A stretch of 31,007 nucleotides of DNA, taken from assembly GCA_018263405.1 (NCBI GenBank), contig JAANXG010000094.1:1-31007 (forward strand), written 5' to 3'. This document shows, in pieces, positions 22,996 through 31,007 of the stretch. Numbering within the stretch: position 1 is the first letter of the stretch; each line of letters starts with the position of its first letter. This DNA is from Gammaproteobacteria bacterium. Its GTDB lineage: Bacteria > Pseudomonadota > Gammaproteobacteria > Arenicellales > JAANXG01. The notes under the pieces are model-generated. The model saw only the letters and a list, made by a program, of their open reading frames with translations. It did not search any database and was not told where the DNA came from. The translations under genes and the position numbers were made by a program.

Positions 22996-25668
22996 ATGGC
23001 GCAACCAGAAGAACGCATAACCGATGTAGACGCTCTGGAAACGCAGGAATGGCTGGAAGCCCTGGAAGCCGTGATCGGGCGTGAAGGGCCGGAGCGCGCT
23101 CATTTCCTTCTGGAGAAGCTGATCGACAAAGCGCGGCGGTCCGGCGCTTATCTGCCGTATAAACTGACCACGGCGTATCTCAATACGATACCCGCCGCCC
23201 AGGAACAGCGCTGCCCGGGTGACGCGGCAATTGAATGGCGCCTGCGCTCGTGGATTCGCTGGAACGCCCTGGCCATGGTGGTACGGGCAAACCGGGAAAG
23301 CGCCGAACTCGGGGGACACATCGCCAGTTTCGCCTCCGCCGCCACGCTGTACGACGTTGGGTTTAACCATTTCTGGCGTGGACGCACGGACACGCAGCAA
23401 GGTGACATGATTTACATACAAGGCCACTCGGCGCCCGGTATATACGCTCGCGCGTACCTGGAAGGCCGCCTGGACGAGGAAGACCTAGACAAGTTCCGCC
23501 GGGAGGTTGACGGTGACGGACTGCCTTCGTATCCCCATCCGTGGTTGATGCCGGATTTCTGGCGCTATCCCACTGTATCCATGGGCTTGGGGCCTATCAT
23601 GGCGATCTACCAGGCACGGTTTACGCATTACCTGCACAACCGGGACCTGATCGACGCCAACGACCGAAAGGTGTGGTGTTTCTGCGGTGACGGCGAAATG
23701 GACGAACCGGAATCCAGGGGCGCCATTGGCCTGGCGGGCCGGGAACGGCTGGACAACCTGGTATTCGTGATTAACTGCAACCTGCAGCGCCTGGACGGTC
23801 CCGTACGCGGCAACGGCAAGATTATCCAGGAACTGGAAAGCGAATTTCGGGGCGCCGGTTGGAATGTGATCAAAGTCATCTGGGGATCGTACTGGGATCC
23901 TCTGTTGTTGCGGGATACTCAGGGGCTTCTGACAAAACGCATGGAAGAGGCGGTGGACGGCGAATACCAGGCTTTCAAGGCCAAGGGCGGCGCGTACACC
24001 CGCGAGCGCTTTTTCGGCAAATACCCCGGCCTCAAGGAAATGGTCGCCAACATGACCGACGAGGACATCTGGCGATTGAACCGGGGCGGGCATGACCCGC
24101 ACAAAATCTACGCCGCCTACTACGAAGCTATGAGACATACCGGTCAGCCGACGGTGATTTTGGCCAAGACCGTCAAGGGCTACGGGATGGGCGATGCCGG
24201 CGAAAGCGAGAACATCACCCACCAACAGAAAAAAATGGACACCGAGGCGCTGAAGCGGTTCCGGGACCGCTTCAAGATTCCCATCGAGGACGAAGATATC
24301 GACAACGTTCCCTATTACCGGCCGGCGGATGACAGCGAGGAGATCGAATACCTGAAGGGTCGCCGGGAAGCCCTGGGCGGCTACCTGCCGCGTCGTTACT
24401 CGGACGCCGAGCCGTTGGCAATTCCCGGACTCGATGCGTTCGGGAACCAGCTCGAGGGCAGCGGTGACCGGGAGATCTCAACCACGATGGCTTTCGCGCG
24501 CATCCTGACCACACTGATCCGGGACAAGAATATCGGCAAATACGTAGTGCCGATCATTCCAGACGAGTCACGCACTTTCGGCATGGAAGGCTTGTTCCGG
24601 CAGCTCGGCATTTATGCCCCCATGGGCCAGCTTTACGAACCCGAGGACGCGGACCAACTCATGTACTACCGCGAGGACCGGGGCGGTCAGGTGCTCCAGG
24701 AAGGTATTACCGAGGCGGGATCTTTTTCGTCCTGGCTGGCTGCCGGCACGTCGTATGCCAACCACGGCGTCAACATAGTTCCGTTCTATATCTACTACTC
24801 CATGTTCGGTTTCCAGCGGTTCGGCGACCTGGCCTGGGCCGCCGGAGACTCCCAGGCTCGTGGATTTCTGCTAGGCGGCACGGCCGGGCGCACAACCCTC
24901 GCGGGCGAGGGCCTGCAACACCAGGACGGCCACAGCCACATTCTTTCCTCCACGATTCCGAACTGCATTTCTTACGACCCAACATACGCCTATGAACTCG
25001 CCGTGCTGATCCAGCACGGTTTGCAACGTATGTTCGTCGATCAGGACAATGTATTTTTCTATATCACGGTGATGAACGAAAACTACGTTCACCCCCCCAT
25101 GCCGGACGATGCACGCGAGGGAATCGTTAAAGGGCTTTATCTGTTGAAAGAAGGCCCCCAAAACAAGTCGCGGCCCAAAATCCAACTCATGGGAAGCGGC
25201 ACCATCCTGCGAGAAGTAGAAGCCGCGGCGGAGATACTCAAGGAACGATTCGATGTGGATTCCAACTTGTGGAGCGCCACCAGCATGACCGAACTGCGCC
25301 GGGACGGTCTGGAAGCCTACCGATGGAATACCCGGCACCCGGATCATGAACCCCGGAAAAGCCATGTGACTCAATGCCTGGAGAACCATGAGGGACCTGT
25401 AGTGGCGGCGACGGATTATATAAAAGCTTTCGCCGACCAGATCCGGGCCTTCGTTCCCGCCCGGTATGCGGTACTCGGAACCGACGGGTTTGGACGCAGC
25501 GATACCAGAGTCCAGCTCCGCAAACATTTCGAAGTCGATCGCAAAAACATTGCGTTGGCGGCACTGAAAGCGCTTGCCGATGAAGGTGAGATTCCAACAA
25601 AGCGGGTCGTGGAGGCGATGAGCAAGCTGGAGATCGATTCGGAAAAACCCAACCCGGTAACGGTATGA
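22996..25668 (+). CDS. aceE: Pyruvate dehydrogenase E1 component (homodimeric type)
   Basis: Thiamine-diphosphate enzyme that decarboxylates pyruvate and acetylates the lipoyl group of AceF. It is 890 residues, near E. coli AceE (887). The N-terminus reads TQEWLEALEAVIGREGPERAHFLLEKL. The ThDP/magnesium motif starts GDGEMDEPES (G231-D232-G233) and ends at N260/N262 in VINCNLQRLDGP. The transketolase-like central domain contains IIPDESRTFGMEGLFRQ and GAFSSW-type residues EAGSFSSWLAAGTSYA; the C-terminal domain includes VVAATDYIKAFADQIR and LGTDGFGRSDTR. AAGAGG before the ATG supports the start. The stop is 20 bp from aceF, in the same operon. Confidence 0.98.
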   Translation: MAQPEERITDVDALETQEWLEALEAVIGREGPERAHFLLEKLIDKARRSGAYLPYKLTTAYLNTIPAAQEQRCPGDAAIEWRLRSWIRWNALAMVVRANRESAELGGHIASFASAATLYDVGFNHFWRGRTDTQQGDMIYIQGHSAPGIYARAYLEGRLDEEDLDKFRREVDGDGLPSYPHPWLMPDFWRYPTVSMGLGPIMAIYQARFTHYLHNRDLIDANDRKVWCFCGDGEMDEPESRGAIGLAGRERLDNLVFVINCNLQRLDGPVRGNGKIIQELESEFRGAGWNVIKVIWGSYWDPLLLRDTQGLLTKRMEEAVDGEYQAFKAKGGAYTRERFFGKYPGLKEMVANMTDEDIWRLNRGGHDPHKIYAAYYEAMRHTGQPTVILAKTVKGYGMGDAGESENITHQQKKMDTEALKRFRDRFKIPIEDEDIDNVPYYRPADDSEEIEYLKGRREALGGYLPRRYSDAEPLAIPGLDAFGNQLEGSGDREISTTMAFARILTTLIRDKNIGKYVVPIIPDESRTFGMEGLFRQLGIYAPMGQLYEPEDADQLMYYREDRGGQVLQEGITEAGSFSSWLAAGTSYANHGVNIVPFYIYYSMFGFQRFGDLAWAAGDSQARGFLLGGTAGRTTLAGEGLQHQDGHSHILSSTIPNCISYDPTYAYELAVLIQHGLQRMFVDQDNVFFYITVMNENYVHPPMPDDAREGIVKGLYLLKEGPQNKSRPKIQLMGSGTILREVEAAAEILKERFDVDSNLWSATSMTELRRDGLEAYRWNTRHPDHEPRKSHVTQCLENHEGPVVAATDYIKAFADQIRAFVPARYAVLGTDGFGRSDTRVQLRKHFEVDRKNIALAALKALADEGEIPTKRVVEAMSKLEIDSEKPNPVTV

Positions 25669-25688
25669 GTCGGGGGAAAGGATAAAGA

Positions 25689-27053
25689 ATGACTGCTAAA
25701 GAGATAAAGGTACCCGATATCGGCGATTTCGAGGACGTACCGGTCATAGAAGTCCTGGTCAACGAAGGCGATACCGTGGCCGTCGAAACGCCCCTGATAA
25801 CGCTGGAGAGCGATAAAGCTGCGATGGATGTGCCGTCCCCCGAGGCGGGCACGGTTCAACGGATTATCGTCGGCGTTGACGATAAAGTATCCCGGGGCAG
25901 TCCAATCCTGACGCTGGAAGTCGAGGACTCCGGCGAGCAAACCGAGGACGGCGATCTCTCTCGGACGGAAGACGATTCGACACCGGAAACCGCTCCGAAA
26001 TCAGACGCCGATGCGGTGGAATCCGGCACCGGGCAAGCCCGCGCCGATACCGAATCCGAGCGGGAAACCAAAGCGGGAACGAGCGATACTGGCGAACCGC
26101 GGTCACGGCCCACCCCGCCGCTGGACGAGATCCCGCGTAAAGGTCCAATGCCTCATGCCAGTCCCTCCGTGCGGCGTTTTTCCAGAGAGCTGGGCATCGA
26201 CATCAACCAGGTCGAGGGAAGCGGGAGAAAGGGCCGCATTCTCAAGGACGATGTACAGAGCTGGGTTAAGAACCGTATTCATGAAGCAGCGCCGGCCCCC
26301 GCCTCCGGCGAAGGCCCTGCACTGCCGGAAATACCGGATATCGATTTCTCCCAGTTTGGAGAAGTCGAAGTGGTGCCTCTCGGTCGCATCAAGAAATTGA
26401 CGGCGGTCAACCTGCACCGCTCCTGGCTGCACGTCCCGCACGTCACCCAGCACGAGGAAGCCGACATCACAGAACTGGAGGAATTCCGCCGGAAGTTGAA
26501 AGAAGAAGCGGCGGAACGCGGTGTGCGAGTTACCCTGCTCGCCTTCTTGATGAAGGCTTGCGTAGCCGCCCTGCGCGAGTACCCCCGATTTAACGCGTCT
26601 TTGGAAAAAGGCGGGGAGAATCTGGTGGTTAAGAAATACTACAACATCGGCATCGCCGTCGACACACCGGGCGGCTTGGTTGTGCCGGCAATTCGAAATG
26701 TCGACCGTAAGGGAATCTACGAATTGGCGGAGGAACTGGGCGATGTGAGCCAGCGTACCCGTGATAAGAAACTGTCGCCCAACGACCTCCAGGGCGCCGG
26801 CTTCACGATTTCCAGTCTAGGCGGCATCGGCGGCACGGCATTTACGCCGATCGTCAACGCCCCGGAAGTCGCCATCCTGGGTGTATCCAGGGCGCAAATG
26901 AAACCGGTTTACCAAGACGGGGAATTCGTGCCGAGGCTGATGCTGCCGCTGGCGTTGTCTTATGACCACCGGGTCGTGGATGGCGCGGATGGCGCCCGGT
27001 TTGTTGTTTTCCTTTCCAAAGCGCTGGAAGATGCCCGCCGCCTGCTGCTGTAA
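25689..27053 (+). CDS. aceF: Dihydrolipoyl acetyltransferase E2 with one lipoyl domain
   Basis: Core of the pyruvate dehydrogenase complex; moves the acetyl group to CoA. It has 454 residues. A single N-terminal lipoyl domain (1-78) carries the lipoylated lysine K43 in LESDKAAMDVPS; E. coli AceF has three such domains. A strongly acidic linker of about 70 residues (rich in E, D, S and T) replaces the usual Ala-Pro linker. The peripheral-subunit-binding domain is SPSVRRFSRELGIDI...RILKDDVQSW (about 158-195). The catalytic domain ends with H427 and D431 in SYDHRVVDG, the HxxxDG motif. A ribosome site GGGGGAAAGGA stands before the ATG. lpd starts 62 bp later. Confidence 0.96.
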   Translation: MTAKEIKVPDIGDFEDVPVIEVLVNEGDTVAVETPLITLESDKAAMDVPSPEAGTVQRIIVGVDDKVSRGSPILTLEVEDSGEQTEDGDLSRTEDDSTPETAPKSDADAVESGTGQARADTESERETKAGTSDTGEPRSRPTPPLDEIPRKGPMPHASPSVRRFSRELGIDINQVEGSGRKGRILKDDVQSWVKNRIHEAAPAPASGEGPALPEIPDIDFSQFGEVEVVPLGRIKKLTAVNLHRSWLHVPHVTQHEEADITELEEFRRKLKEEAAERGVRVTLLAFLMKACVAALREYPRFNASLEKGGENLVVKKYYNIGIAVDTPGGLVVPAIRNVDRKGIYELAEELGDVSQRTRDKKLSPNDLQGAGFTISSLGGIGGTAFTPIVNAPEVAILGVSRAQMKPVYQDGEFVPRLMLPLALSYDHRVVDGADGARFVVFLSKALEDARRLLL

Positions 27054-27115
27054 ATATATCTTGCCGTAATAAACCAGGTAGAAGTTTTCCAGAACAATGA
27101 TTCCGAAAGAACACC

Positions 27116-28888
27116 ATGGGCATTGAAGTAAAAGTTCCCGACATCGGCGACTTCACCGACGTGGAAATCATCGAGGTACTGGTCAAAGAAGGCGACAACA
27201 TCAAGCCGGAAGACCCATTGATCACGTTGGAAAGCGATAAGGCGTCCATGGATGTGCCGGCGCCCCGCGGGGGGACGATCGAGTCGGTGCTGGTAAAGGT
27301 CGGAGACAAAGTATCCGAAGGATCGCCGATTCTAATGTTGGATGCGGCCTCCTCGGAAACAGACGAAGGTAATTCGGTTTGTGACGACCCCGACAAGGAA
27401 CCCCGATCCGCGTCCAATAGCGGGGAGGAGGAAAGAGATGACGACACTGACTATGAGCGCGAAGCGTCAGAGCTTGAATCCGATATCCACACCGATGTAG
27501 TGGTGCTAGGCGCCGGCCCCGGCGGTTACACGGCCGCGTTTCGCGCCGCCGATCTGGGACTTTCCACGATACTCGTAGAACGATACTCAAAACTCGGTGG
27601 CGTGTGTTTAAACGTCGGATGCATTCCATCCAAAGCGTTACTGCATGCGGCCGAAGTAATTGCGATGGCCCGGGGGATGGAGGCGCACGGAATCGAGTTT
27701 TCCGAACCCAGTATCGACCTTGAAAAACTGCGCGACTGGAAAGACAACATCGTGCAAAAGCTGACAACGGGACTTACCAATCTGGCCAAGCAGAGAAAAG
27801 TTAAAGTAATACAGGGCAAAGGCGAATTTTCCGGACCAAACCATCTGGTGGTGGATACCGACGACGGTGAGCTGGCCATCTCTTTCGAGAATGCGATTAT
27901 CGCGGCCGGGTCGCAGTCCGCGCAGCTGCCGATTTTTACCGACCACGAACGGATCCTGGACTCCACAAGCGCCTTGGAATTGCCGGAAATCCCGGCCCGC
28001 ATGCTGGTGGTCGGCGGTGGCATCATAGGTCTGGAGATGGCAACCGTTTACAGCGAACTCGGTACAAAGATAACGGTGGTGGAACTCACCGATGGCTTGA
28101 TCCCTGGAGCCGACCGAGACCTGATCAAGCCGTTTGAACGCCACATTAAAAAACGCTATGAGAACATCTACCTGGAAACGGAAGTAACCAAACTTGAAGC
28201 CCACGATTACGGTGTCTCGGTGTCGTTCGAAGGCAAGAACATTTCAGAGACCGAAACGTTCGATTACGTACTGACTGCAATCGGCCGCACGCCCAACGGG
28301 CGCAATATCGGCGCGGATAATGCCGGAGTACAAATAAATGAAGATGGATTCATCAAAGTAAACTCACAACAGCGTACCAACGTCTCCCACATATTCGCTA
28401 TCGGAGATATCGTTGGCCAGCCTATGCTTGCCCACAAAGCGACCCACGAAGGCAAAGTAGCGGCGGAGGCATGTGCCGGCCACAAGAGCCACTTCGATGC
28501 AGCGGCGATACCCAGTGTCGCGTATACCGATCCGGAAGTGGCTTGGGCGGGTATTACCGAAGAACAAGCAAGGAAAGACGGCGTGAACTACGGTAAGAGT
28601 ACATTTCCGTGGGCAGCCAGCGGTCGGTCTTTGGGACTTGGGCGCGACGAAGGCATGACAAAGTTGATATTTGACAAGGACAGCGGTCGCCTTATCGGCG
28701 CCGGTGTTGTCGGCCCTCGTGCCGGGGAACTTATTGCCGAAACGGCATTGGCGATTGAAATGGGATGTGACGCCCGGGATATCGGTCTGACCATCCATCC
28801 GCACCCAACGCTTTCCGAATCGATTGCGTTTTCTGCTGAAGCATTCGAGGGAACGATTACCGACCTGTATATCCCGAAGAAGAAATAA
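27116..28888 (+). CDS. lpd: Dihydrolipoamide dehydrogenase E3 with an N-terminal lipoyl domain
   Basis: FAD enzyme that reoxidises dihydrolipoamide with NAD. At 590 residues it is about 115 longer than E. coli Lpd. The extra part is a lipoyl domain (1-76; lysine K42 in LESDKASMDVPAP) closely resembling that of AceF, then an acidic linker (about 77-125). The E3 core follows: FAD motif GAGPGGYTAAFRAADLG, redox disulfide C164/C169 in GGVCLNVGCIPSKALL, NAD motif VVGGGIIGLEMATVY, and the catalytic His-Glu pair H563/E568 in HPHPTLSE. Lipoyl-bearing E3 proteins are known from Neisseria (p64k) and several beta- and gammaproteobacteria, usually dedicated to pyruvate dehydrogenase. The ATG at 27116 has a weak GAAAGAA ribosome site. 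Confidence 0.96.
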   Translation: MGIEVKVPDIGDFTDVEIIEVLVKEGDNIKPEDPLITLESDKASMDVPAPRGGTIESVLVKVGDKVSEGSPILMLDAASSETDEGNSVCDDPDKEPRSASNSGEEERDDDTDYEREASELESDIHTDVVVLGAGPGGYTAAFRAADLGLSTILVERYSKLGGVCLNVGCIPSKALLHAAEVIAMARGMEAHGIEFSEPSIDLEKLRDWKDNIVQKLTTGLTNLAKQRKVKVIQGKGEFSGPNHLVVDTDDGELAISFENAIIAAGSQSAQLPIFTDHERILDSTSALELPEIPARMLVVGGGIIGLEMATVYSELGTKITVVELTDGLIPGADRDLIKPFERHIKKRYENIYLETEVTKLEAHDYGVSVSFEGKNISETETFDYVLTAIGRTPNGRNIGADNAGVQINEDGFIKVNSQQRTNVSHIFAIGDIVGQPMLAHKATHEGKVAAEACAGHKSHFDAAAIPSVAYTDPEVAWAGITEEQARKDGVNYGKSTFPWAASGRSLGLGRDEGMTKLIFDKDSGRLIGAGVVGPRAGELIAETALAIEMGCDARDIGLTIHPHPTLSESIAFSAEAFEGTITDLYIPKKK

Positions 28889-28916
28889 TTCCGCCTCTCC
28901 CGGCGCTGTCCCGCAC

Positions 28917-30026
28917 TTGACCCATATCGTCGCATCGATCTCGTCGCACGGCTTTGGCCACATGGCTATAACCGCGCCGGTCCTGGAGCGGTTGCATGAG
29001 CGTAGTGTGAATTATCGGATTACCGTTTCGACTGGTATCCCGGAAAACGTTCTGCGAAGCCGCATCCATTGCCCATTCGATACCGTCCACGACGATCTGG
29101 ACTTTGGTTTGCGCATGCATCGGGATTTGTCGGTCGATATCGAAGCAACACTCGCAGATTACGCTGCAATCCATAGCGATTGGCAAGACAATGTCGCACG
29201 GCGGGCCGCTTGGCTCGCTCGGTTAGGCTGCGACTTGATGCTATCGAACATCTCATATCTTAATATCGCGGCGGCCCACCGGGCGAATATCCCCACAATC
29301 GCGGTATCGCCCCTGAATTGGGCGGACTTGTACCGTTATTACGCGCCGGCCACACCGGTGCGCATAGCGGTACAGAATCAAATGACCCAAGCTTACAACG
29401 AATCCGAAGTGTTCTTTACACCGGAGCCCTGCATGCCCATGCCGAATTTTGCCAATGTCGAGATTATCCCCCCCGTTGTCCAGACCGGGCGCGACCAGCA
29501 GAAATCGATTCGAACACTTTTCAATCTTGACGCAACAATGAAACTGTTACTTCTGGCATTGGGCGGCCATGAGGCCGAGTTAAACGTCGACGATCTGCCT
29601 GTAATCGACGGAGCTTGCTGGCTCGTCGACGAGAAATGGCGCCTCCGTCGAGAAGATGTACTGCCGTTAAACAGAACAGGATTAATGTTTCCGGATTTAC
29701 TGGCCAGTTGTGACCTGCTTGTATGCAAGCCGGGATACGGTGCTTTTACCGAAGCTGCGCGTCTCGCCAAGCCGGTAGTGTATATACGGCGCCCCGACTG
29801 GCCGGAGGAGACCTGTCTGATCGAATGGCTGCAACGCCAAGTATCTTGTAGTGAAGCGCCCCGGCAGGATGCCAGGGGCCTCGAAAGCTCGATTCGGAAA
29901 TTATTCAATGTCAATCCCGGCCGTCCCTGTTCCGCGGACGGCGTGGATATTTGTGCCGAGCGGATTCTTAGCCTATCGGGCCATGGGAAAAACAGCCTGT
30001 ACGCAAAATCACCTATTTTGAGATAG
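28917..30026 (+). CDS. GT-B-fold glycosyltransferase-like protein, substrate unknown
   Basis: A 369-residue protein resembling nucleotide-sugar glycosyltransferases of the MurG/GT28-GT1 type. The N-terminal glycine loop is IVASISSHGFGHMA, expected close to the protein start. The C-terminal donor-site region reads FPDLLASCDLLVCKPGYGAFTEAARLAKPVVYIRR, followed by WPEETCLIEWLQ, the usual 'KxGxGxxxE...P' signature. No signal peptide or membrane helix is seen, so it is probably cytoplasmic. The start is uncertain: TTG 28917 places the glycine loop at the N-terminus, but no ribosome site is visible; a further upstream in-frame start (28824) would overlap lpd. It begins 28 bp after lpd and may be read from that operon. 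The acceptor and sugar cannot be told. Confidence 0.75.
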   Translation: MTHIVASISSHGFGHMAITAPVLERLHERSVNYRITVSTGIPENVLRSRIHCPFDTVHDDLDFGLRMHRDLSVDIEATLADYAAIHSDWQDNVARRAAWLARLGCDLMLSNISYLNIAAAHRANIPTIAVSPLNWADLYRYYAPATPVRIAVQNQMTQAYNESEVFFTPEPCMPMPNFANVEIIPPVVQTGRDQQKSIRTLFNLDATMKLLLLALGGHEAELNVDDLPVIDGACWLVDEKWRLRREDVLPLNRTGLMFPDLLASCDLLVCKPGYGAFTEAARLAKPVVYIRRPDWPEETCLIEWLQRQVSCSEAPRQDARGLESSIRKLFNVNPGRPCSADGVDICAERILSLSGHGKNSLYAKSPILR

Positions 30027-30027
30027 G
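30012..30027. other. Small palindrome spanning two converging, overlapping stop codons
   Basis: CCTAT (30012-30016) and ATAGG (30023-30027) form a 5-bp dyad that includes the TAG of the glycosyltransferase (30024-30026) and the TAG of the SAM hydrolase on the other strand (30013-30015). The two genes overlap by 14 bp. Confidence 0.5.
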
Positions 30028-30762
30028 TTCCATCGGCGTTTCGTAGTCCGTAATTCTTATCTCGTCTCCGACGTTGAGTTCAAGCAAGGCCGCCACGCTG
30101 TCCTCCTTGACGGCAATCTCTACGAGATCCAGTGAGTTACGGTACCAGAACGGTGCGCCCGAGTGCGCCGACGAGAATGTCGATTTTACTTCCAAACGCT
30201 GATTCTTTACCGTCACTAGCGCCCGGTCCGACAGCGATCCACCCCTGATTCCGGTCGCGGCATTGCCATAATGATCTATATAGATGATCTCATTCAGCTC
30301 CTCGGGCCACGAGCCGGTATCGATCAGAGTCCAAGGAAAGCAATCCGGAGTCACACCGGATGCGATCATCGCCGCCGCCGGCGCGAACAAATCCCGGCCG
30401 TGGAACGAGGCGGAAAGATTCCGCGGCCGCCAGTCGATCCGGAAAGATTCCACCGACTGGGCACGCCGAGCCACAATATTGATCAACCCGTTGTCCGGGC
30501 CGACATACCACTTTCCGTCCGCCTTGACCATGACGGGGGCTCGCTCGCCGCCCACACCGGGATCCACGACGCAGACAAAAATATTTCCGGAGCAAAACCG
30601 GCTTTGCAGTGCGTCCAGGAGATACGCGCCGGCACGCATGTCATAACTGGGAACAGAATGCAGTAAATCGATCACCGGTACGTTGAGCTGTCCCTGGATC
30701 GCCGCATGCATTTGCCCCACATACGGGTCTTGGGTTCCGAAATCCGTGAAAAGAACAATCAT
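30013..30762 (-). CDS. SAM hydrolase / SAM hydroxide adenosyltransferase (DUF62 family)
   Basis: Members of this family hydrolyse S-adenosylmethionine to adenosine and methionine, using a water or hydroxide nucleophile; they are related to the chlorinase and fluorinase enzymes. It has 249 residues from ATG 30762. Family motifs are FTDFGTQDPYVGQM near the N-terminus, VVDPGVGGERAP, GPDNGLI, HGRDLFAPAAAMIA, YIDHYGNAATGI and WYRNSLDLVEIAVKEDS near the end. The long insertion loop of true fluorinases is not evident, so halogenase activity is not expected. In-frame GTG 30765 and TTG 30768 are alternative starts; GAG lies 7 nt before the ATG. It is downstream of rplQ on the same strand (80-bp gap) and converges with the glycosyltransferase. 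Confidence 0.9.
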   Translation of the reverse strand: MIVLFTDFGTQDPYVGQMHAAIQGQLNVPVIDLLHSVPSYDMRAGAYLLDALQSRFCSGNIFVCVVDPGVGGERAPVMVKADGKWYVGPDNGLINIVARRAQSVESFRIDWRPRNLSASFHGRDLFAPAAAMIASGVTPDCFPWTLIDTGSWPEELNEIIYIDHYGNAATGIRGGSLSDRALVTVKNQRLEVKSTFSSAHSGAPFWYRNSLDLVEIAVKEDSVAALLELNVGDEIRITDYETPMEPISK

Positions 30763-30842
30763 CACCAATCTCGGACTTAACTATTCATTGATGGCCGGAA
30801 ATCTTGAGTGCGGTACTCCGTTTGCGCGACTACCAAATACGG

Positions 30843-31007
30843 TCAATCTTCATTCTTTCCGGCGACGGAATCGTCATCGCCGGTACGCATCTCCACCAGC
30901 TGAATATACGCCATGGGCGCATTGTCACCGGGACGAGGCCCACACTTCAAAATACGCAGATAACCGCCCGGGCGGTCCTTGAACCGCACACCCAGATCAT
31001 CAAACAA
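30843..31007 (-). CDS. rplQ: Ribosomal protein L17, C-terminal part (cut by the window end)
   Basis: Large-subunit ribosomal protein. The last 54 codons are present, open to the window edge, ending TGA at 30843-30845. The segment FKDRPGGYLRILKCGPRPGDNAPMAYIQLV is the highly conserved L17 C-terminus, followed by a short acidic tail (TGDDDSVAGKNED). rplQ is normally the last gene of the rpoA (alpha) operon, so that operon should continue to the right of the window, read towards the left. Confidence 0.95.
   Translation of the reverse strand: MFDDLGVRFKDRPGGYLRILKCGPRPGDNAPMAYIQLVEMRTGDDDSVAGKNED

Noticed and set aside
30013..30762. Fluorinase or chlorinase activity for the DUF62 protein
   Set aside because: Sequence motifs fit the common SAM-hydrolysing members and no fluorinase-type insertion loop is evident.
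1..31007. CRISPR arrays, tRNA or rRNA genes
   Set aside because: No regularly spaced repeats and no tRNA- or rRNA-like sequence was recognised in any of the intergenic regions.

Overview
The window reads as ordinary chromosomal DNA of a gammaproteobacterium, probably a free-living environmental one. Supporting points are the MFS-ssb / uvrA divergent arrangement (as in Pseudomonas and relatives), a Skp/OmpH periplasmic chaperone, a homodimeric-type AceE with a separate lipoylated AceF, a MaeB malic enzyme with a phosphotransacetylase-like tail, and a PotFGHI-type polyamine importer. No species can be named from sequence alone.

Layout. 1-111: a possible tail of a gene that starts outside the window. 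341-2443 (-): polyphosphate kinase ppk1. 2531-2573: a perfect 18-bp-stem palindrome. 2685-4022 (-): a glutamine-synthetase-like gamma-glutamylpolyamine synthetase, divergent from a putrescine/polyamine ABC importer (potF-potG-potH-potI, 4107-8208, +). 8321-8806 (+): a small TerB-like protein. 8855-10784 (-): ssb and an MFS transporter; 10875-14351 (+): uvrA and skp. 14368-16464: a complete insertion sequence with 14-bp terminal inverted repeats and CTAG target duplications, placed just after skp. 16465-16972: gene-poor debris carrying an exact 33-bp tandem duplication. 16973-20341 (-): serA-serC-DUF1015. 20569-28888 (+): maeB, then aceE-aceF-lpd. 28917-30026 (+): a GT-B-like glycosyltransferase. 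30013-30762 (-): a SAM hydrolase (DUF62 family). 30843-31007 (-): the C-terminal end of ribosomal protein L17.

How the genes fit together. The left third handles polyamines: import by PotFGHI and gamma-glutamylation by the PuuA-like enzyme. The right half sits on central carbon and serine metabolism. SerA and SerC take 3-phosphoglycerate to phosphoserine, and a DUF1015 protein is packed directly behind SerC. MaeB makes pyruvate from malate and the pyruvate dehydrogenase complex converts it to acetyl-CoA. Both E2 and E3 of this complex carry an N-terminal lipoyl domain followed by a strongly acidic linker.

I did not find a clear-cut new defence, mobile or RNA system. The best leads are the DUF1015 protein with a ParB/sulfiredoxin-like DGHHR motif in a serine operon that has no serB beside it, the 18-bp palindrome in the aceE leader, and the repeat-bearing debris next to the insertion sequence.
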